Assembly (NCBI GenBank): GCA_016931495.1
Contig: JAFGER010000006.1
Location: 1 to 45,936, forward strand
DNA length: 45,936 bases
Reading direction: 5' to 3'
From: Chlorobiaceae bacterium
GTDB lineage: Bacteria; Bacteroidota; Chlorobiia; Chlorobiales; Chlorobiaceae
Under the pieces are notes generated by a model, which was given only the letters and a program-made list of their open reading frames with translations, was not told the DNA's origin and searched no databases. Each line of letters opens with the position of its first letter. The first letter of the stretch is position 1. Positions 29,037 to 37,381 of the stretch are shown here, in pieces. The position numbers and the translations under genes were made by a program.

Positions 29037-30425
29037 TTACCGTTTCGGCAGGCTTGCGATAACCTGCGAAGCGCTCCGGCTCATGGCTTCAAGGCTTTCC
29101 GGCGAGCTCTTCCCGGGCGTGTAGAGGGCCTGGTCGATTGAGGCGAGAAGTTTCCTGACCGCCTCGATGGTTTCCGTCCGCGCCCCGCCAGCCTTCAGTT
29201 TTTCTCCAAGCTCCTTTGCGGTCAGTCCGGCAGGATTCCGGATGCCGGCGCTTTTCAGGGCTTCGTAAAGCCCGTTGCGCACCGACTCGGCGGAGTTCCA
29301 GCGGGCGGCGGCTGGTGGCGGCTCTGTTGTTTTGCGCGCTTTCGCCGTGGGTTCAGCGCCGGAATTGCCCGGTTTTGCCGGAGGTTCGGCGATCGCCAAG
29401 CTGCCGCTGCGCCCTGTTTTCAGGTGGCGAAGGTGCAGCCCGAAGATGAGCGCCAGCACGATTATCGCCAGCGTGACCATGATCGGGGTCACGGGGCTTG
29501 CGGCGCTTTCCTGGGTTTCGGCGGTTGCCGGGGCTGCTTTGGCCGGTTGCGGTTGCGCCGCCGCCGTCGCGGGAAGCACCTCGACAGCGATCTCGTTCGA
29601 GATGACCGTCCCGTACCGGCCCTTCTGCGGATCGAAGCCGATCAGCCTGACTGGCGCGAAACGGAAGGCTCCGGCCCAGCTCGGTATCAGGGTGATTTTG
29701 GTGGTCACCGTTGCCTGCCTGCCTTCGCGTTTTGATGAGACGATGACCGGTACCGCCGATTCCTGGCGGCGTATTCCCTCCGGCAGCGTGACGGTAAGTG
29801 CCGGCAGCGTATCGAGGTTTCCCGTTCCGGTGAGCGTGATCGACAGATCGAGCGGCTCGCCAGCGCGAACTTCGCTTCGTCCGGGCGCAACGGTCACGGA
29901 GAAGCTGCCGACCGCTCCGCTGAAGCCGGGCGGCGAGGGCTGGGGCAGGGCTCTGGCCTCGATGGTCACCGGTGGCGCGGTGAGGATGGTTTCGGTGTCG
30001 GTGCGGGTGTCGATCGTCACTTCGCGGGTTTTTGGCACAAGGCAGCGCAACTGGTAGCCGCTTACCGGAAGTTTGCCGCTCTGCATCGCCACCAGCCTGA
30101 GCTGCCTGATGACCGCTTTTCGGTAGCGGATACCGCCGACGGTAACCGGCGTGCTGTCGATATAGGTTTCCGGTTCGATCTCGCGTGCCCAGATGCCGGG
30201 GTGTTCAGGTTTGCTCCTGTCCTCGATCTGCGGGGCGGCTTCGCTGAAGAAGAGGGTGTAGGTCAGCAGCACCTCCTGGCCGACCCACGGCGTTTTATTG
30301 TCGAGCGAGGCTTCGATGAAGAGTGTGTCGCCGTGGCGCTCGCCTTGCTGCCGGGCCTGCGCGGTGATCGCCGGAAGCAGGAGTGCCAGCAGAAGCAGGC
30401 ACAGCCATCGGAGGTGCGTGAACAT
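29037..30425 (-). CDS. batD: BatD-like membrane protein (aerotolerance family)
   Basis: A 462-aa envelope protein: signal peptide (about residues 1-24), extended beta-rich periplasmic domains beginning DTLFIEASLDNKTPWVGQEV and including a repeat-like SVTVAPGRSEVRAGEPLDLS, one transmembrane helix at about 313-331, and a cytoplasmic tail with a helical stretch. The two N-terminal segments ("values ... vGq.v.lty") are the BatD pattern. In Bacteroidota batD sits with batA-batC; here the batA/batB genes lie about 14 kb away, and a batC-like gene about 4 kb away. The proC gene ends 6 nt past its start side upstream. Exact function is not established. Confidence 0.8.
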   Translation of the reverse strand: MFTHLRWLCLLLLALLLPAITAQARQQGERHGDTLFIEASLDNKTPWVGQEVLLTYTLFFSEAAPQIEDRSKPEHPGIWAREIEPETYIDSTPVTVGGIRYRKAVIRQLRLVAMQSGKLPVSGYQLRCLVPKTREVTIDTRTDTETILTAPPVTIEARALPQPSPPGFSGAVGSFSVTVAPGRSEVRAGEPLDLSITLTGTGNLDTLPALTVTLPEGIRRQESAVPVIVSSKREGRQATVTTKITLIPSWAGAFRFAPVRLIGFDPQKGRYGTVISNEIAVEVLPATAAAQPQPAKAAPATAETQESAASPVTPIMVTLAIIVLALIFGLHLRHLKTGRSGSLAIAEPPAKPGNSGAEPTAKARKTTEPPPAAARWNSAESVRNGLYEALKSAGIRNPAGLTAKELGEKLKAGGARTETIEAVRKLLASIDQALYTPGKSSPESLEAMSRSASQVIASLPKR

Positions 30426-30431
30426 CGGGGC

Positions 30432-31232
30432 CTACTTCATCAGCTCCTTCGAGCGGGCGGCCGCGGCCTTGACGGTCTCGTTCAGGGCCTGGCGAACCTC
30501 GCGCTGCTCCATCGTCTTCAGGCCCGCCTCGGTGGTGCCGCCCGGCGTGGTCACCTCGCGCACTAGCTCCTCGGGGCTTTTGCGGCCCGAGAGCACCATG
30601 CGGGCCGCGCCGAGCATGGTCTGGGCGGCCAGAAGCTGCGCGGTCTGGCGGTCAAGTCCGCACGCCTCGCCGCCTTCTGCCAGCGAGTCGATAATGCGGA
30701 ACATGTAGGCCGGGCCGCTTCCGGAGACTGCGGTGGCCGCGTCCATGCCGCTCTCTTCGATCACCGCCGTTTTGCCGATGGCGTTGAAAATCCGTTCCGC
30801 GACCAGCAGGTCGTCCGCCGTGGCGTGCGCTCCCTTGCACAGGGCGGTCATTCCCTCGCCGACGAACGCCGGGGTGTTGGGCATCACCCGGATCACCCGC
30901 GCGCCTGCGGGCGCGTTCGCTTCGATGAAGCCCGTCGAAATACCCGCCGCCACGCTGATGAGGAGGTGCTCCCCATGCAGCGCGTGCTTCAGCTCGCCCA
31001 TCACCTCGGCAATCTGGTACGGCTTGACCGAGAGGATGATGATGCTCACGTCGCGCGCCAGCCCTTCGAGCGACTCTTCCGGCTCGACCCCATAGTTCAG
31101 CGCGACCGAGTGCAGGGCCTCTGGCGATTTGTCGTAACCGCAGATGACCATGTCCGGGTCATGGGAAAGCCCGGAGATCAGTGCCTGGGCGATGCGTCCT
31201 GTGCCGATAAAGCCTATGGTGAGTCGTGACAT
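30432..31232 (-). CDS. proC: Pyrroline-5-carboxylate reductase ProC
   Basis: Last step of proline synthesis, NAD(P)H-dependent. The 266-aa protein starts MSRLTIGFIGTGRIAQALIS, with the Rossmann GxGxxA motif, then LSVKPYQ, VMPNTPAFVGEG, and the ProC C-terminal signature VTTPGGTTEAGL. ATG 31232 was picked because all upstream in-frame sequence is unlike ProC and overlaps the neighbouring gene. Followed by the BatD-like gene after 6 nt. Confidence 0.95.
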   Translation of the reverse strand: MSRLTIGFIGTGRIAQALISGLSHDPDMVICGYDKSPEALHSVALNYGVEPEESLEGLARDVSIIILSVKPYQIAEVMGELKHALHGEHLLISVAAGISTGFIEANAPAGARVIRVMPNTPAFVGEGMTALCKGAHATADDLLVAERIFNAIGKTAVIEESGMDAATAVSGSGPAYMFRIIDSLAEGGEACGLDRQTAQLLAAQTMLGAARMVLSGRKSPEELVREVTTPGGTTEAGLKTMEQREVRQALNETVKAAAARSKELMK

Positions 31233-31255
31233 GACTGGGAGGGTTGCTGATTGGG

Positions 31256-31531
31256 TTATTGCTTGCCGGTGCCGGAGTTGCCCTGGAGCCGGAGTTTGAC
31301 GAACAGGATGACGAGCAGCAGAAGCAGGGTGATGCTGTTGGCCGAAATCATGGGAATGCTTTGCTTGGCGAACCCGTAGCAGAGCCAGAGGAAAATTCCG
31401 GCGGTCATGGATACCGCCCACGTCATGCTGACGTCGCGAGCCTGTCGTGTTCTGATCATCCGGAACGCCTGCGGCAGAAAGGCGAAGGTGGTCAGGATGC
31501 CAGCGGCATAGCCAAGGTATTCAATTTCCAT
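31256..31531 (-). CDS. SemiSWEET-type small transporter
   Basis: A 91-aa protein with three transmembrane helices: GYAAGILTTFAFLPQAFRMI (helix 1 with the PQ motif), SMTWAVSMTAGIFLWLCYGF, and a third hydrophobic helix ending in LLLLLVILFVKLRL. This is the half-SWEET (MtN3/saliva, PQ-loop) layout; such proteins dimerise to move sugars. Start ATG 31531 (MEIEYLGYAAG) is chosen over a TTG four codons upstream. It precedes proC by 23 nt on the same strand. Substrate unknown. Confidence 0.88.
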   Translation of the reverse strand: MEIEYLGYAAGILTTFAFLPQAFRMIRTRQARDVSMTWAVSMTAGIFLWLCYGFAKQSIPMISANSITLLLLLVILFVKLRLQGNSGTGKQ

Positions 31532-31711
31532 GAGTTGAGCCAAACGTTGAGGAGGTCGCCATCGCTTCTGCGCCGAGTACCATCAAAGATAAGAAAAATC
31601 GGTTCACCGGAAGCCCGGCGCCTGAAATGGGCTTGACATCGGGAACTGGGCATTGCTGTTCATCCCGTCTTCTGTCCGTTGCCAGCCAGGAAGGTCAGGC
31701 TCCTGAAAAAA

Positions 31712-31737
31712 GAAAACGGGAGTTTCCTCCCGTTTTC
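31712..31737 (-). terminator. Rho-independent terminator of the cytochrome c-555 gene
   Basis: A perfect 11-bp stem (31712-31722 with 31727-31737; arms gaaaacgggag/ctcccgttttc) with a 4-nt loop. On the minus strand it is followed by a run of T (opposite the As at 31706-31711). It lies 22 nt past the cytochrome stop, so it should end that transcript. Confidence 0.88.
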
Positions 31738-31759
31738 CGCTGGTATGCAAAGTGTGAAC

Positions 31760-32092
31760 TTACTTGCTCTGGCCAACCATGTAGGCGACGGCGTTGCCGA
31801 CCTGGGCATCGGTCAGTTTCGGATTGCCGCCCTTGGCAGGCATCATGCCTTTCGGGCCTTTGTAGCCTTTGATCGAGTTGGCGACCATGGCATCCATGCC
31901 CTTGGCGATGTGTGACTTCCATGCAGCCTTGTCGCCGAGCTTGGGAGCGCCCATCATGCCGGTTTTGTGGCACATGGCGCAGCTTGCATCATAGGTGGCC
32001 TTGCCGGCAGCGGCATCGTATTTCGCTGCGAAAGCGTTGCCCGAGATCAGAAGGGCGGCGCCGAAAAGGGCTGCGGAAACGAAACGGGACAT
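31760..32092 (-). CDS. Soluble cytochrome c-555 (photosynthetic/thiosulfate electron carrier)
   Basis: A 110-aa precursor: signal peptide MSRFVSAALFGAALLISGNAFA, then a mature protein starting AKYDAAAGKATYDASCAMCH. The heme motif CAMCH is at 38-42 and the Met-ligand region near GMMPAKGG. The mature part closely matches the c-555 I remember from Chlorobium/Chlorobaculum, which carries electrons from sulfur oxidation and the cytochrome complex to the reaction-centre cytochrome in the periplasm. GGAG is 8 nt upstream of ATG, an AT-rich stretch lies further upstream, and a strong terminator follows, indicating a well expressed single-gene unit. Confidence 0.93.
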   Translation of the reverse strand: MSRFVSAALFGAALLISGNAFAAKYDAAAGKATYDASCAMCHKTGMMGAPKLGDKAAWKSHIAKGMDAMVANSIKGYKGPKGMMPAKGGNPKLTDAQVGNAVAYMVGQSK

Positions 32093-32241
32093 AGTTTTTT
32101 CTCCGTTGGTGGTTGTGGTTTTGGTATATAAGTGGATAGTTATCTATCGATACCTATGTTATCAATTTGAGCGCTGACCTCCAAATTTTTCAAATGTGCT
32201 TGTGTGTGGTCCCGTCAGGGTCAGATGGCGCTCAAAAAAAG

Positions 32242-32268
32242 CGTGAAGCCGGAAGGGCCGGCTTCACG
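32242..32268 (-). terminator. Rho-independent terminator of the lipoprotein cytochrome gene
   Basis: A perfect 11-bp stem (cgtgaagccgg at 32242-32252, ccggcttcacg at 32258-32268) with a 5-nt loop, followed on the minus strand by seven T (opposite the As at 32234-32240). It lies 20 nt past the cytochrome stop. Confidence 0.88.
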
Positions 32269-32288
32269 AAACGTACTGCGGTGACAGG

Positions 32289-32717
32289 TTACTGGACTCC
32301 GTGCACCATGTAGTCCACGGCGCTCTTGAGCTGCTCGTCGGTCAGTTCAGGATTGCCGCCACGTGCGGGCATGCTGGAGAATCCTTCGACGGTGTTCTTC
32401 ATGATGGCCTCCATGCCATTGGCCAGACGCGGCTCCCATGCAGCCTTGTCGCCCGGTGACGGGGCTTTCATCATATTGCCGGTATCATGGCACATTTTGC
32501 AGCTTGCCTCATAAATCTCCTTGCCTGCCGCCAGTTCGGGCGTGAGCTCTTCAGCCGGAGCCGCCGCAGGTTCCGCTGCCGGAGCTGCCGGAGCCGCCTC
32601 TTCAGTGGGGTTTTTCGCTGCTTCGATCTCTTCAGCTATTTTTGCCGGAGGTTTTTCCAGGCCGCAGCCGCCGAGAACGATGAGTCCGAGCGTAAGCAGG
32701 GGCAGAAAACGTTTCAT
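32289..32717 (-). CDS. Membrane-anchored (lipoprotein) c-555-like cytochrome
   Basis: A 142-aa protein with a lipoprotein signal (MKRFLPLLTLGLIVLGGC, acylated Cys18), then an Ala/Pro/Glu-rich flexible linker (about residues 36-56), then a c-555-like domain: heme motif CKMCH at 73-77, and GNPELTDEQLKSAVDYMVHG at the end, the same helix as in the soluble c-555 downstream. It reads as a tethered version of the carrier, probably able to shuttle electrons near the membrane surface. It has its own terminator, so it is a separate transcription unit from the soluble cytochrome. Confidence 0.9.
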   Translation of the reverse strand: MKRFLPLLTLGLIVLGGCGLEKPPAKIAEEIEAAKNPTEEAAPAAPAAEPAAAPAEELTPELAAGKEIYEASCKMCHDTGNMMKAPSPGDKAAWEPRLANGMEAIMKNTVEGFSSMPARGGNPELTDEQLKSAVDYMVHGVQ

Positions 32718-32874
32718 GATTGTCTCCTTGAAATATTATCGGTGTTGTCGTTGGAGTGTGTCGTGTAAAATAATTCAAACTTCATTTTAATCATAATCCG
32801 ATGCCGCTCAAAATGAGCGGGATCATTTTTTGCTCGCGTGGGCCATTCTCCCGCACCGGAAACAGGCGAATGCT

Positions 32875-34296
32875 TCAGGCGCTGCGCAGGGTTTCAAGCT
32901 GCCGGCGGAGGTCGTTTCTCGACAGTCGGTAGAGGTGCGTGTAGAAAAGGTTGAAAAAGAGCACGGCGGCGTTGATGCCGGGGGCGTCGATGCCGCGCCG
33001 GACAGCGTTGCCGATGTTGAACACCTTGCGGGTCAGCTCCGAATAGCTTTCGATGAAATCGGGCAGCGAAATGTTTTTCGGGCGGTAGAGCATCTCCTGG
33101 CCGAAGGTGTAGCGGAACGAGGTGATGTCGTCGGGGTCGAAGAGCAGCCGGCCCTCTTCACGGAGCCGGTCGAACACCCTCGTGCCGGGGGTGGGCCGGA
33201 GGGTGTTGATGCCCGGCACGTCGAGACGGGTCTCGCGGATGAAGTCGAGAATGGTTGCCGGGGTGTCGAGCGTGTCGCCGTCGAGGCCGTAGATGAAGCT
33301 GCCGTAAAGGCAGATGCCGCTCTGGCGGATCGCGCGGATGTTGCCCGCCAGCTCTTCGGTGCGGTTCTGCGTTTTGCGGTGCGCCTGCCGGCTCAAGGGT
33401 TCGATGCTCTCGATGCCGACCAGCAGCGCGCGGCAGCCTGAGCGGGCGAAGGTGTCGAGCAGTTCCGGCTGCTGGCCGAGCGCCGTGGTGGCCTGGCCGA
33501 ACCAGGTGATGCCGAGCGGAATCAGCCGGCTGAACAGCTCCTGCGCGAAGTGCGGATCTGCGTTGATGGAGTCGTCAACGAAAAAGAAGATGCGCTTGTC
33601 GTCGTGGCTGAAGCGGCGTACTTCATCGACGAGGTGGTCGATCCGGCGCTGGCGGAGCACGCGGCCGTTCAGCACGTGCACGTTGCAGAAGTCGCATTGC
33701 CAGGGGCAGCCCCGCCCGGTCTGCACGAGGTTGGTGGTGAAGTAGCGGCTTTTTCTGAGCGAGGCGCGGCTGACCGGGCGGTGAAGTTGCAAGTCCGGCG
33801 GAGTGCCGGAGCGGTACTCCGGCCTGAGCGATCCGGCAACCAGATCGCGGAGCGCTTCGGCCCACAGGTCGTCCGCTTCGCCGTGCACGAGGCAGTCAGC
33901 GTGGGGGCGGCAGGCGTCGGGGAACATGGTGACGTGCGGCCCGCCAAGCACCACCGGGATGCCCCGCTCGCGCAGCCGCCCGGCCAGCTCGAAGGCTCTG
34001 GCGGCCATGCCGGTCTGCACGCTGATACCGACCAGATCCCATTGCCGCTCGAACGGGAACTCCTCGAAGCGCAGGTCGCAGATGGTCTGCTCCACGCCGG
34101 GCACTTCGATGGAGGCGAGAATCATCAGCGCGAGCGGCGGAATGGCGAACTGCGTGCGCTTGATGAGGCTGCCGATGCCCTTGTCGAGCCAGCGCTTGAG
34201 GGCGGAGGGTTCGGTGTCGCCGTAGATCGAGCGGGCGCCGTCAACGCCGCCTTCGGAGGCCAGAAAGACCAGGGCTACCTGTTTGTTCGTTGTCAT
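32875..34296 (-). CDS. B12-binding-fold radical SAM protein (BchE/BchQ/BchR-like methyltransferase family)
   Basis: A 473-aa protein with an N-terminal cobalamin-binding fold (about 55-150: DLVGISVQTGMAARAFEL, VLGGPHVTMFPDA, LVHGEADD), then the radical-SAM cluster motif GRGCPWQCDFC with Cys197, 201 and 204, SINADPHFAQELF and VGIESI, and a C-terminal extension with YTFGQEMLYRPKNIS. This layout is that of class B radical-SAM methylases, and in green sulfur bacteria of the BchQ/BchR bacteriochlorophyll side-chain methyltransferases. The specific substrate cannot be told: a tetrapyrrole, hopanoid or other lipid is possible. It is followed upstream by the BatC-like gene after 13 nt, suggesting one transcript. 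Confidence 0.85.
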   Translation of the reverse strand: MTTNKQVALVFLASEGGVDGARSIYGDTEPSALKRWLDKGIGSLIKRTQFAIPPLALMILASIEVPGVEQTICDLRFEEFPFERQWDLVGISVQTGMAARAFELAGRLRERGIPVVLGGPHVTMFPDACRPHADCLVHGEADDLWAEALRDLVAGSLRPEYRSGTPPDLQLHRPVSRASLRKSRYFTTNLVQTGRGCPWQCDFCNVHVLNGRVLRQRRIDHLVDEVRRFSHDDKRIFFFVDDSINADPHFAQELFSRLIPLGITWFGQATTALGQQPELLDTFARSGCRALLVGIESIEPLSRQAHRKTQNRTEELAGNIRAIRQSGICLYGSFIYGLDGDTLDTPATILDFIRETRLDVPGINTLRPTPGTRVFDRLREEGRLLFDPDDITSFRYTFGQEMLYRPKNISLPDFIESYSELTRKVFNIGNAVRRGIDAPGINAAVLFFNLFYTHLYRLSRNDLRRQLETLRSA

Positions 34297-34309
34297 CGGC
34301 AGGCCCCTT

Positions 34310-34963
34310 TTACCAGTCCGGCTGATTGCTGTCCGATGGGCGCGGCTGAAGCGGCCTGAAATACCGGCGCATCTGCCGGGCCTCCTCCTGCCGGGCGTTT
34401 TCGAGAATCAGCCGCGACATGGTATCGCCAATCTCCCGGCCTGTTCCGCCGCGCTCCGGCGCGCCGCTGCCGCTTTGCGGGGCAGGCGCGGGCGGCGTGG
34501 TCTGCTGATGTTGCAGGGCCCGCGAAACGATCTCGTAATTGATTCTCGCGTCGTTGTTTTCCGGATCGGTGAGCAGCGCGCGGCGGTACGAGGCCAGCGC
34601 CTGTTGGAGCATCGGGCGGTTTTTGCCGTTCCGGAAGCCCTCCATGGCCAGCGCGTTGCCCCGGTTGTATTCCGCCAGGGCGTTCAGTTGCGCATTGCCG
34701 GGCGGCAGGGTCGCGAACAGCTCCGCAGCGCGCCGGTAGTGCTTCAGGCGGTACTCCGCACCGGCAAGGTTGAACGAGGCCTCACATCGCAGGATGCCCG
34801 CCGGGTAGCGGTCGAGCAGTTGCCGGTACTCCCGGACGGCCTCGGCGAACTCCCCGGTTGCCCCGTGCCGGGCGGCGTTCCGGAACAGCTTGTACTGCTC
34901 GATGTTTGAGGTGACCGCGTCGAGAGAAACGAGCGCGGTCAGCAAGATTACAGCTCGTAGCAT
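34310..34963 (-). CDS. BatC-like TPR protein
   Basis: A 217-aa protein with an N-terminal hydrophobic signal (MLRAVILLTALVSLDAV), then tetratricopeptide-like repeats: FRNAARHGATGEFAEAVREY, YRLKHYRRAAELFATLPPG, and LAEYNRGNALAMEGFRNGKN with SYRRALLTDPENNDARINYE. The GNALA...SYRRAL...P.N.DARINYE arrangement is the BatC pattern. The tail is Pro/Gly-rich and ends in RRYFRPLQPRPS. Placed next to the radical-SAM gene rather than batA/batB. It probably assists Bat proteins at the membrane; this is inferred from similarity of pattern. Confidence 0.78.
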   Translation of the reverse strand: MLRAVILLTALVSLDAVTSNIEQYKLFRNAARHGATGEFAEAVREYRQLLDRYPAGILRCEASFNLAGAEYRLKHYRRAAELFATLPPGNAQLNALAEYNRGNALAMEGFRNGKNRPMLQQALASYRRALLTDPENNDARINYEIVSRALQHQQTTPPAPAPQSGSGAPERGGTGREIGDTMSRLILENARQEEARQMRRYFRPLQPRPSDSNQPDW

Positions 34964-35019
34964 GGCGGGAAGATCGGTTCAGAAGCGTCAGCAGCCAGAC
35001 TGCCGTTCGACGCCTCGCG

Positions 35020-36159
35020 TTATGCTCCGAGAAACGCCTGCTGCACGGCCTTGACGCCTGCGCCGCTCTCGAACGGGACGCCCATCATGCTCAGCGTGCG
35101 TTCAAGGCCGCCGATCATGGTCAGCATGTCCAGTTCGTCGTAGTATCCCAGATGCGAAATCCGAAAGATTCTGCCCTTGAAGTCGTCCTGACCGGCGGCC
35201 ACCGTAATGCCGTTCTGCGCCTTCAGGGTGCTGTTGAACTGCAACCAGTCAACCCCTTCGGGCAGCCACACCGCCGTGACGGCGTAGGATGGCGAGGTGC
35301 TGAACAGGTTCATGCCGAGCGCCTGGCAGCCGAGACGGCATGCGCCGGCAAGCTGTTCGTGGCGTTTCCAGACATTTTCAATTCCCTCGGCCCGCAGCAT
35401 CTGCAACGCTTCGTCGAGGCCGATGATAAGCGACACTGCCGGCGTGAATGGCGTGTCGTTGTCCGTATGCGATTTCAGCGCCTTTTTCAGGCTCAGATAG
35501 TACTGCGGCTGTCCCTTGCGGTTGTTGATGACGTCCTGCGCCCGCTCCGAAACGGCCACCAGCGCCAGGCCGGGCGGCATCATCAGTCCCTTCTGCGAGC
35601 CGGTGATACAGATGTCGGCGCCCCAGTCGTCGAAGTGGAACTCGTGTGCGCCGATTGCCGTGATGCCATCGACCAGAATCAGCGCGTCGGAGTATTCGCG
35701 GATGACTGCGCAGAGCGCTTCGACGTCCGAGGCCGTGCCGGTCGAGGTTTCCGAGTGGGTGATGCAGACGCCCATCGCGTCCGGATGCTCTTTAAGCAGT
35801 TCAGCCATGCGTTCCGGCGTTATAGCCGAGCCCCACTCGATCGTTTCCTCGACGCAGTTGCCGGTGAAGATGCGCACCAGCTCGCCCCACCGTTCACCGA
35901 ACTTGCCGCCGTTGACAGTGATGACTTTGTCGCCTCGGGTGAACAGGCTCGAAATGGCTGCTTCCATGCCGCCTGTGCCGGAACAGGTCATCACCACGAC
36001 CGGCTGGGTGGTTCTGAACAGGTACTGCAAGTCCTGGTGCACCCGCTCAAGAATCTCCATGAATTCAGGATTCCGGTGGTGGATGATCGGCGCGGCCATG
36101 CGAAGCATGACGTTTTCCGGTACCGGCGTCGGCCCCGGCGTGAAGAGTCGTTTTTTCAT
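35020..36159 (-). CDS. Class V aminotransferase (serine/alanine-glyoxylate type)
   Basis: A 379-aa PLP enzyme. Starts MKKRLFTPGPTPVPENVM, the family start, with PIIHHRNPEFMEIL next, SGTGGMEAAISSLF, VDGITAIGAHEFHFDDWG and the PLP lysine in ITGSQKGLMMPPGLA. ATG 36159 is preferred because the 25 upstream codons are not family-like. This group includes serine-glyoxylate and alanine-glyoxylate aminotransferases and is often mis-called soluble hydrogenase subunit; the substrate is not decided by the sequence. It stands alone on the minus strand. Confidence 0.92.
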   Translation of the reverse strand: MKKRLFTPGPTPVPENVMLRMAAPIIHHRNPEFMEILERVHQDLQYLFRTTQPVVVMTCSGTGGMEAAISSLFTRGDKVITVNGGKFGERWGELVRIFTGNCVEETIEWGSAITPERMAELLKEHPDAMGVCITHSETSTGTASDVEALCAVIREYSDALILVDGITAIGAHEFHFDDWGADICITGSQKGLMMPPGLALVAVSERAQDVINNRKGQPQYYLSLKKALKSHTDNDTPFTPAVSLIIGLDEALQMLRAEGIENVWKRHEQLAGACRLGCQALGMNLFSTSPSYAVTAVWLPEGVDWLQFNSTLKAQNGITVAAGQDDFKGRIFRISHLGYYDELDMLTMIGGLERTLSMMGVPFESGAGVKAVQQAFLGA

Positions 36160-36370
36160 GAACCAAGCGTTGCCAGTCAGGCGTATTAAAATTTTAGGTT
36201 GATCAACGGATACGACAATCCTGCAGAAACCCATCGTTTCGGCGGTCGATGATCGATTGGAGACAAGTCTGGAATATAAGCAATTCGAGGCGGCTGCGAA
36301 AAGCGGGGAGAAGGTTCCTTGCGGTTCTGTCGTCCGGAAAACGGGCGCTTCCCTGTCAGGGGGGCAATAA

Positions 36371-36401
36371 AAAACCGGAAGCAGAGGCTGCTTCCGGTTT
36401 T
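36371..36401 (-). terminator. Rho-independent terminator of the outer-membrane-protein gene
   Basis: A perfect 14-bp stem with a 3-nt loop (aaaaccggaagcag at 36371-36384, ctgcttccggtttt at 36388-36401), 27 nt past the barrel-protein stop. On the minus strand the descending arm runs into T-rich sequence, so transcription from 37067 should stop here. Confidence 0.88.
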
Positions 36402-36428
36402 GATTGCTGATGACCTTGCCGATCCGCT

Positions 36429-37067
36429 TCAGAACTGATACCTCAGACCAAGCGTGACGTTGTGGGACTCGATTTCGACATCTGAGCCGAAATAGTCAAC
36501 GTCATTTGGCTTTAGGTAGCGGTAACCGAGATCGAGCGTCGTGCATTCGGCAACTTCAAATCCAATTCCTGCACCGACCTGCCAGGCAAAGACGTCTTCA
36601 CTATCCGTCAGTGACGAATCGACGCTGGCCATGCCAAGACCACCCATGATGTACGGTTTGACGCCTGAGCCGGCATCGAAGTCGTAATAGGCATTGCCCA
36701 TGACCGTCAGCATAGAGCCATCTGCATCAAAGTCACTGAAGTCGTGCTTTTGATAGCCTACGGCGGCTTCAACCCTGACTGATCCAAAGTTGTAGCCGAG
36801 GGCGCCATTCAGCACAAGTCCGCTGTCAAGGTCGTAATCTGTCCCATTCATCTCTGCGGAGGGGAATCCAATACCCACAGCACCGCTGATGTAAGCGCCT
36901 TCTTCACACTCGTCAACTGGGGCCGGCGGTGCTGCCGGTGGAGGCGGCGGAGGCATGTATCGTACCGGTTCCGGTTCGGGAGCGCTGGTTCCGTTGGCAA
37001 AAGCGGCACCGCTGACGCCTGCAAGAAGCAACACACCAAGTGCTGCCATTCTGGTGATCTGTTTCAT
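36429..37067 (-). CDS. Outer-membrane beta-barrel protein (OmpA/opacity-like)
   Basis: A 212-aa precursor: signal peptide MKQITRMAALGVLLLAGVSG AAFA, then a proline stretch (RYMPPPPPPAAPPAPV), then an eight-strand-like barrel with alternating hydrophobic/polar strands (GAYISGAVGIGFPS, VLNGALGYNFGSVRVEAAVG, YIMGGLGMASV, WQVGAGIGFEVAE, TLDLGYRYLKP) ending in the C-terminal Phe (VTLGLRYQF), the usual BAM signal. GGAGA lies 6 nt upstream of the ATG. The region upstream is unusually AT-rich and ends the block with a strong terminator. Function beyond a surface barrel is unknown. Confidence 0.88.
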   Translation of the reverse strand: MKQITRMAALGVLLLAGVSGAAFANGTSAPEPEPVRYMPPPPPPAAPPAPVDECEEGAYISGAVGIGFPSAEMNGTDYDLDSGLVLNGALGYNFGSVRVEAAVGYQKHDFSDFDADGSMLTVMGNAYYDFDAGSGVKPYIMGGLGMASVDSSLTDSEDVFAWQVGAGIGFEVAECTTLDLGYRYLKPNDVDYFGSDVEIESHNVTLGLRYQF

Positions 37068-37337
37068 AGTTCTCTCCATTTGGTTTTGGTGGATGGTACT
37101 AGAAAAACTGTTACCTATCATTATCAGGTACGAGAACACAATGACTTTGCTAAACTCGGTACTAATTTTATTAAAGCCGTTCTTGACCATTATGACGTTA
37201 AAATAGATAAAAATCATGAACAGTTAAGTCGCGCCCAGAGTTTCCCATCGTGTTTTTTTATACAATTTGTTGGAAAAATATTTCTTGGGCGGGAACGATA
37301 ACCGCGTGGGCGAAAAAAAGCGAGAGGCGGGAACGAG

Positions 37338-37371
37338 CGGGCGGGGCTTGTCTGTAAGGAATCCCCGCCCG
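37338..37371 (-). terminator. GC-rich hairpin downstream of carA
   Basis: A perfect 9-bp stem (cgggcgggg at 37338-37346, ccccgcccg at 37363-37371) with a 16-nt loop, 11 nt past the carA stop on the minus strand. A T run follows further downstream (opposite the As near 37314-37320), so it is a plausible terminator, though the loop is large. Confidence 0.6.
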
Positions 37372-37381
37372 TCGGTATCGG

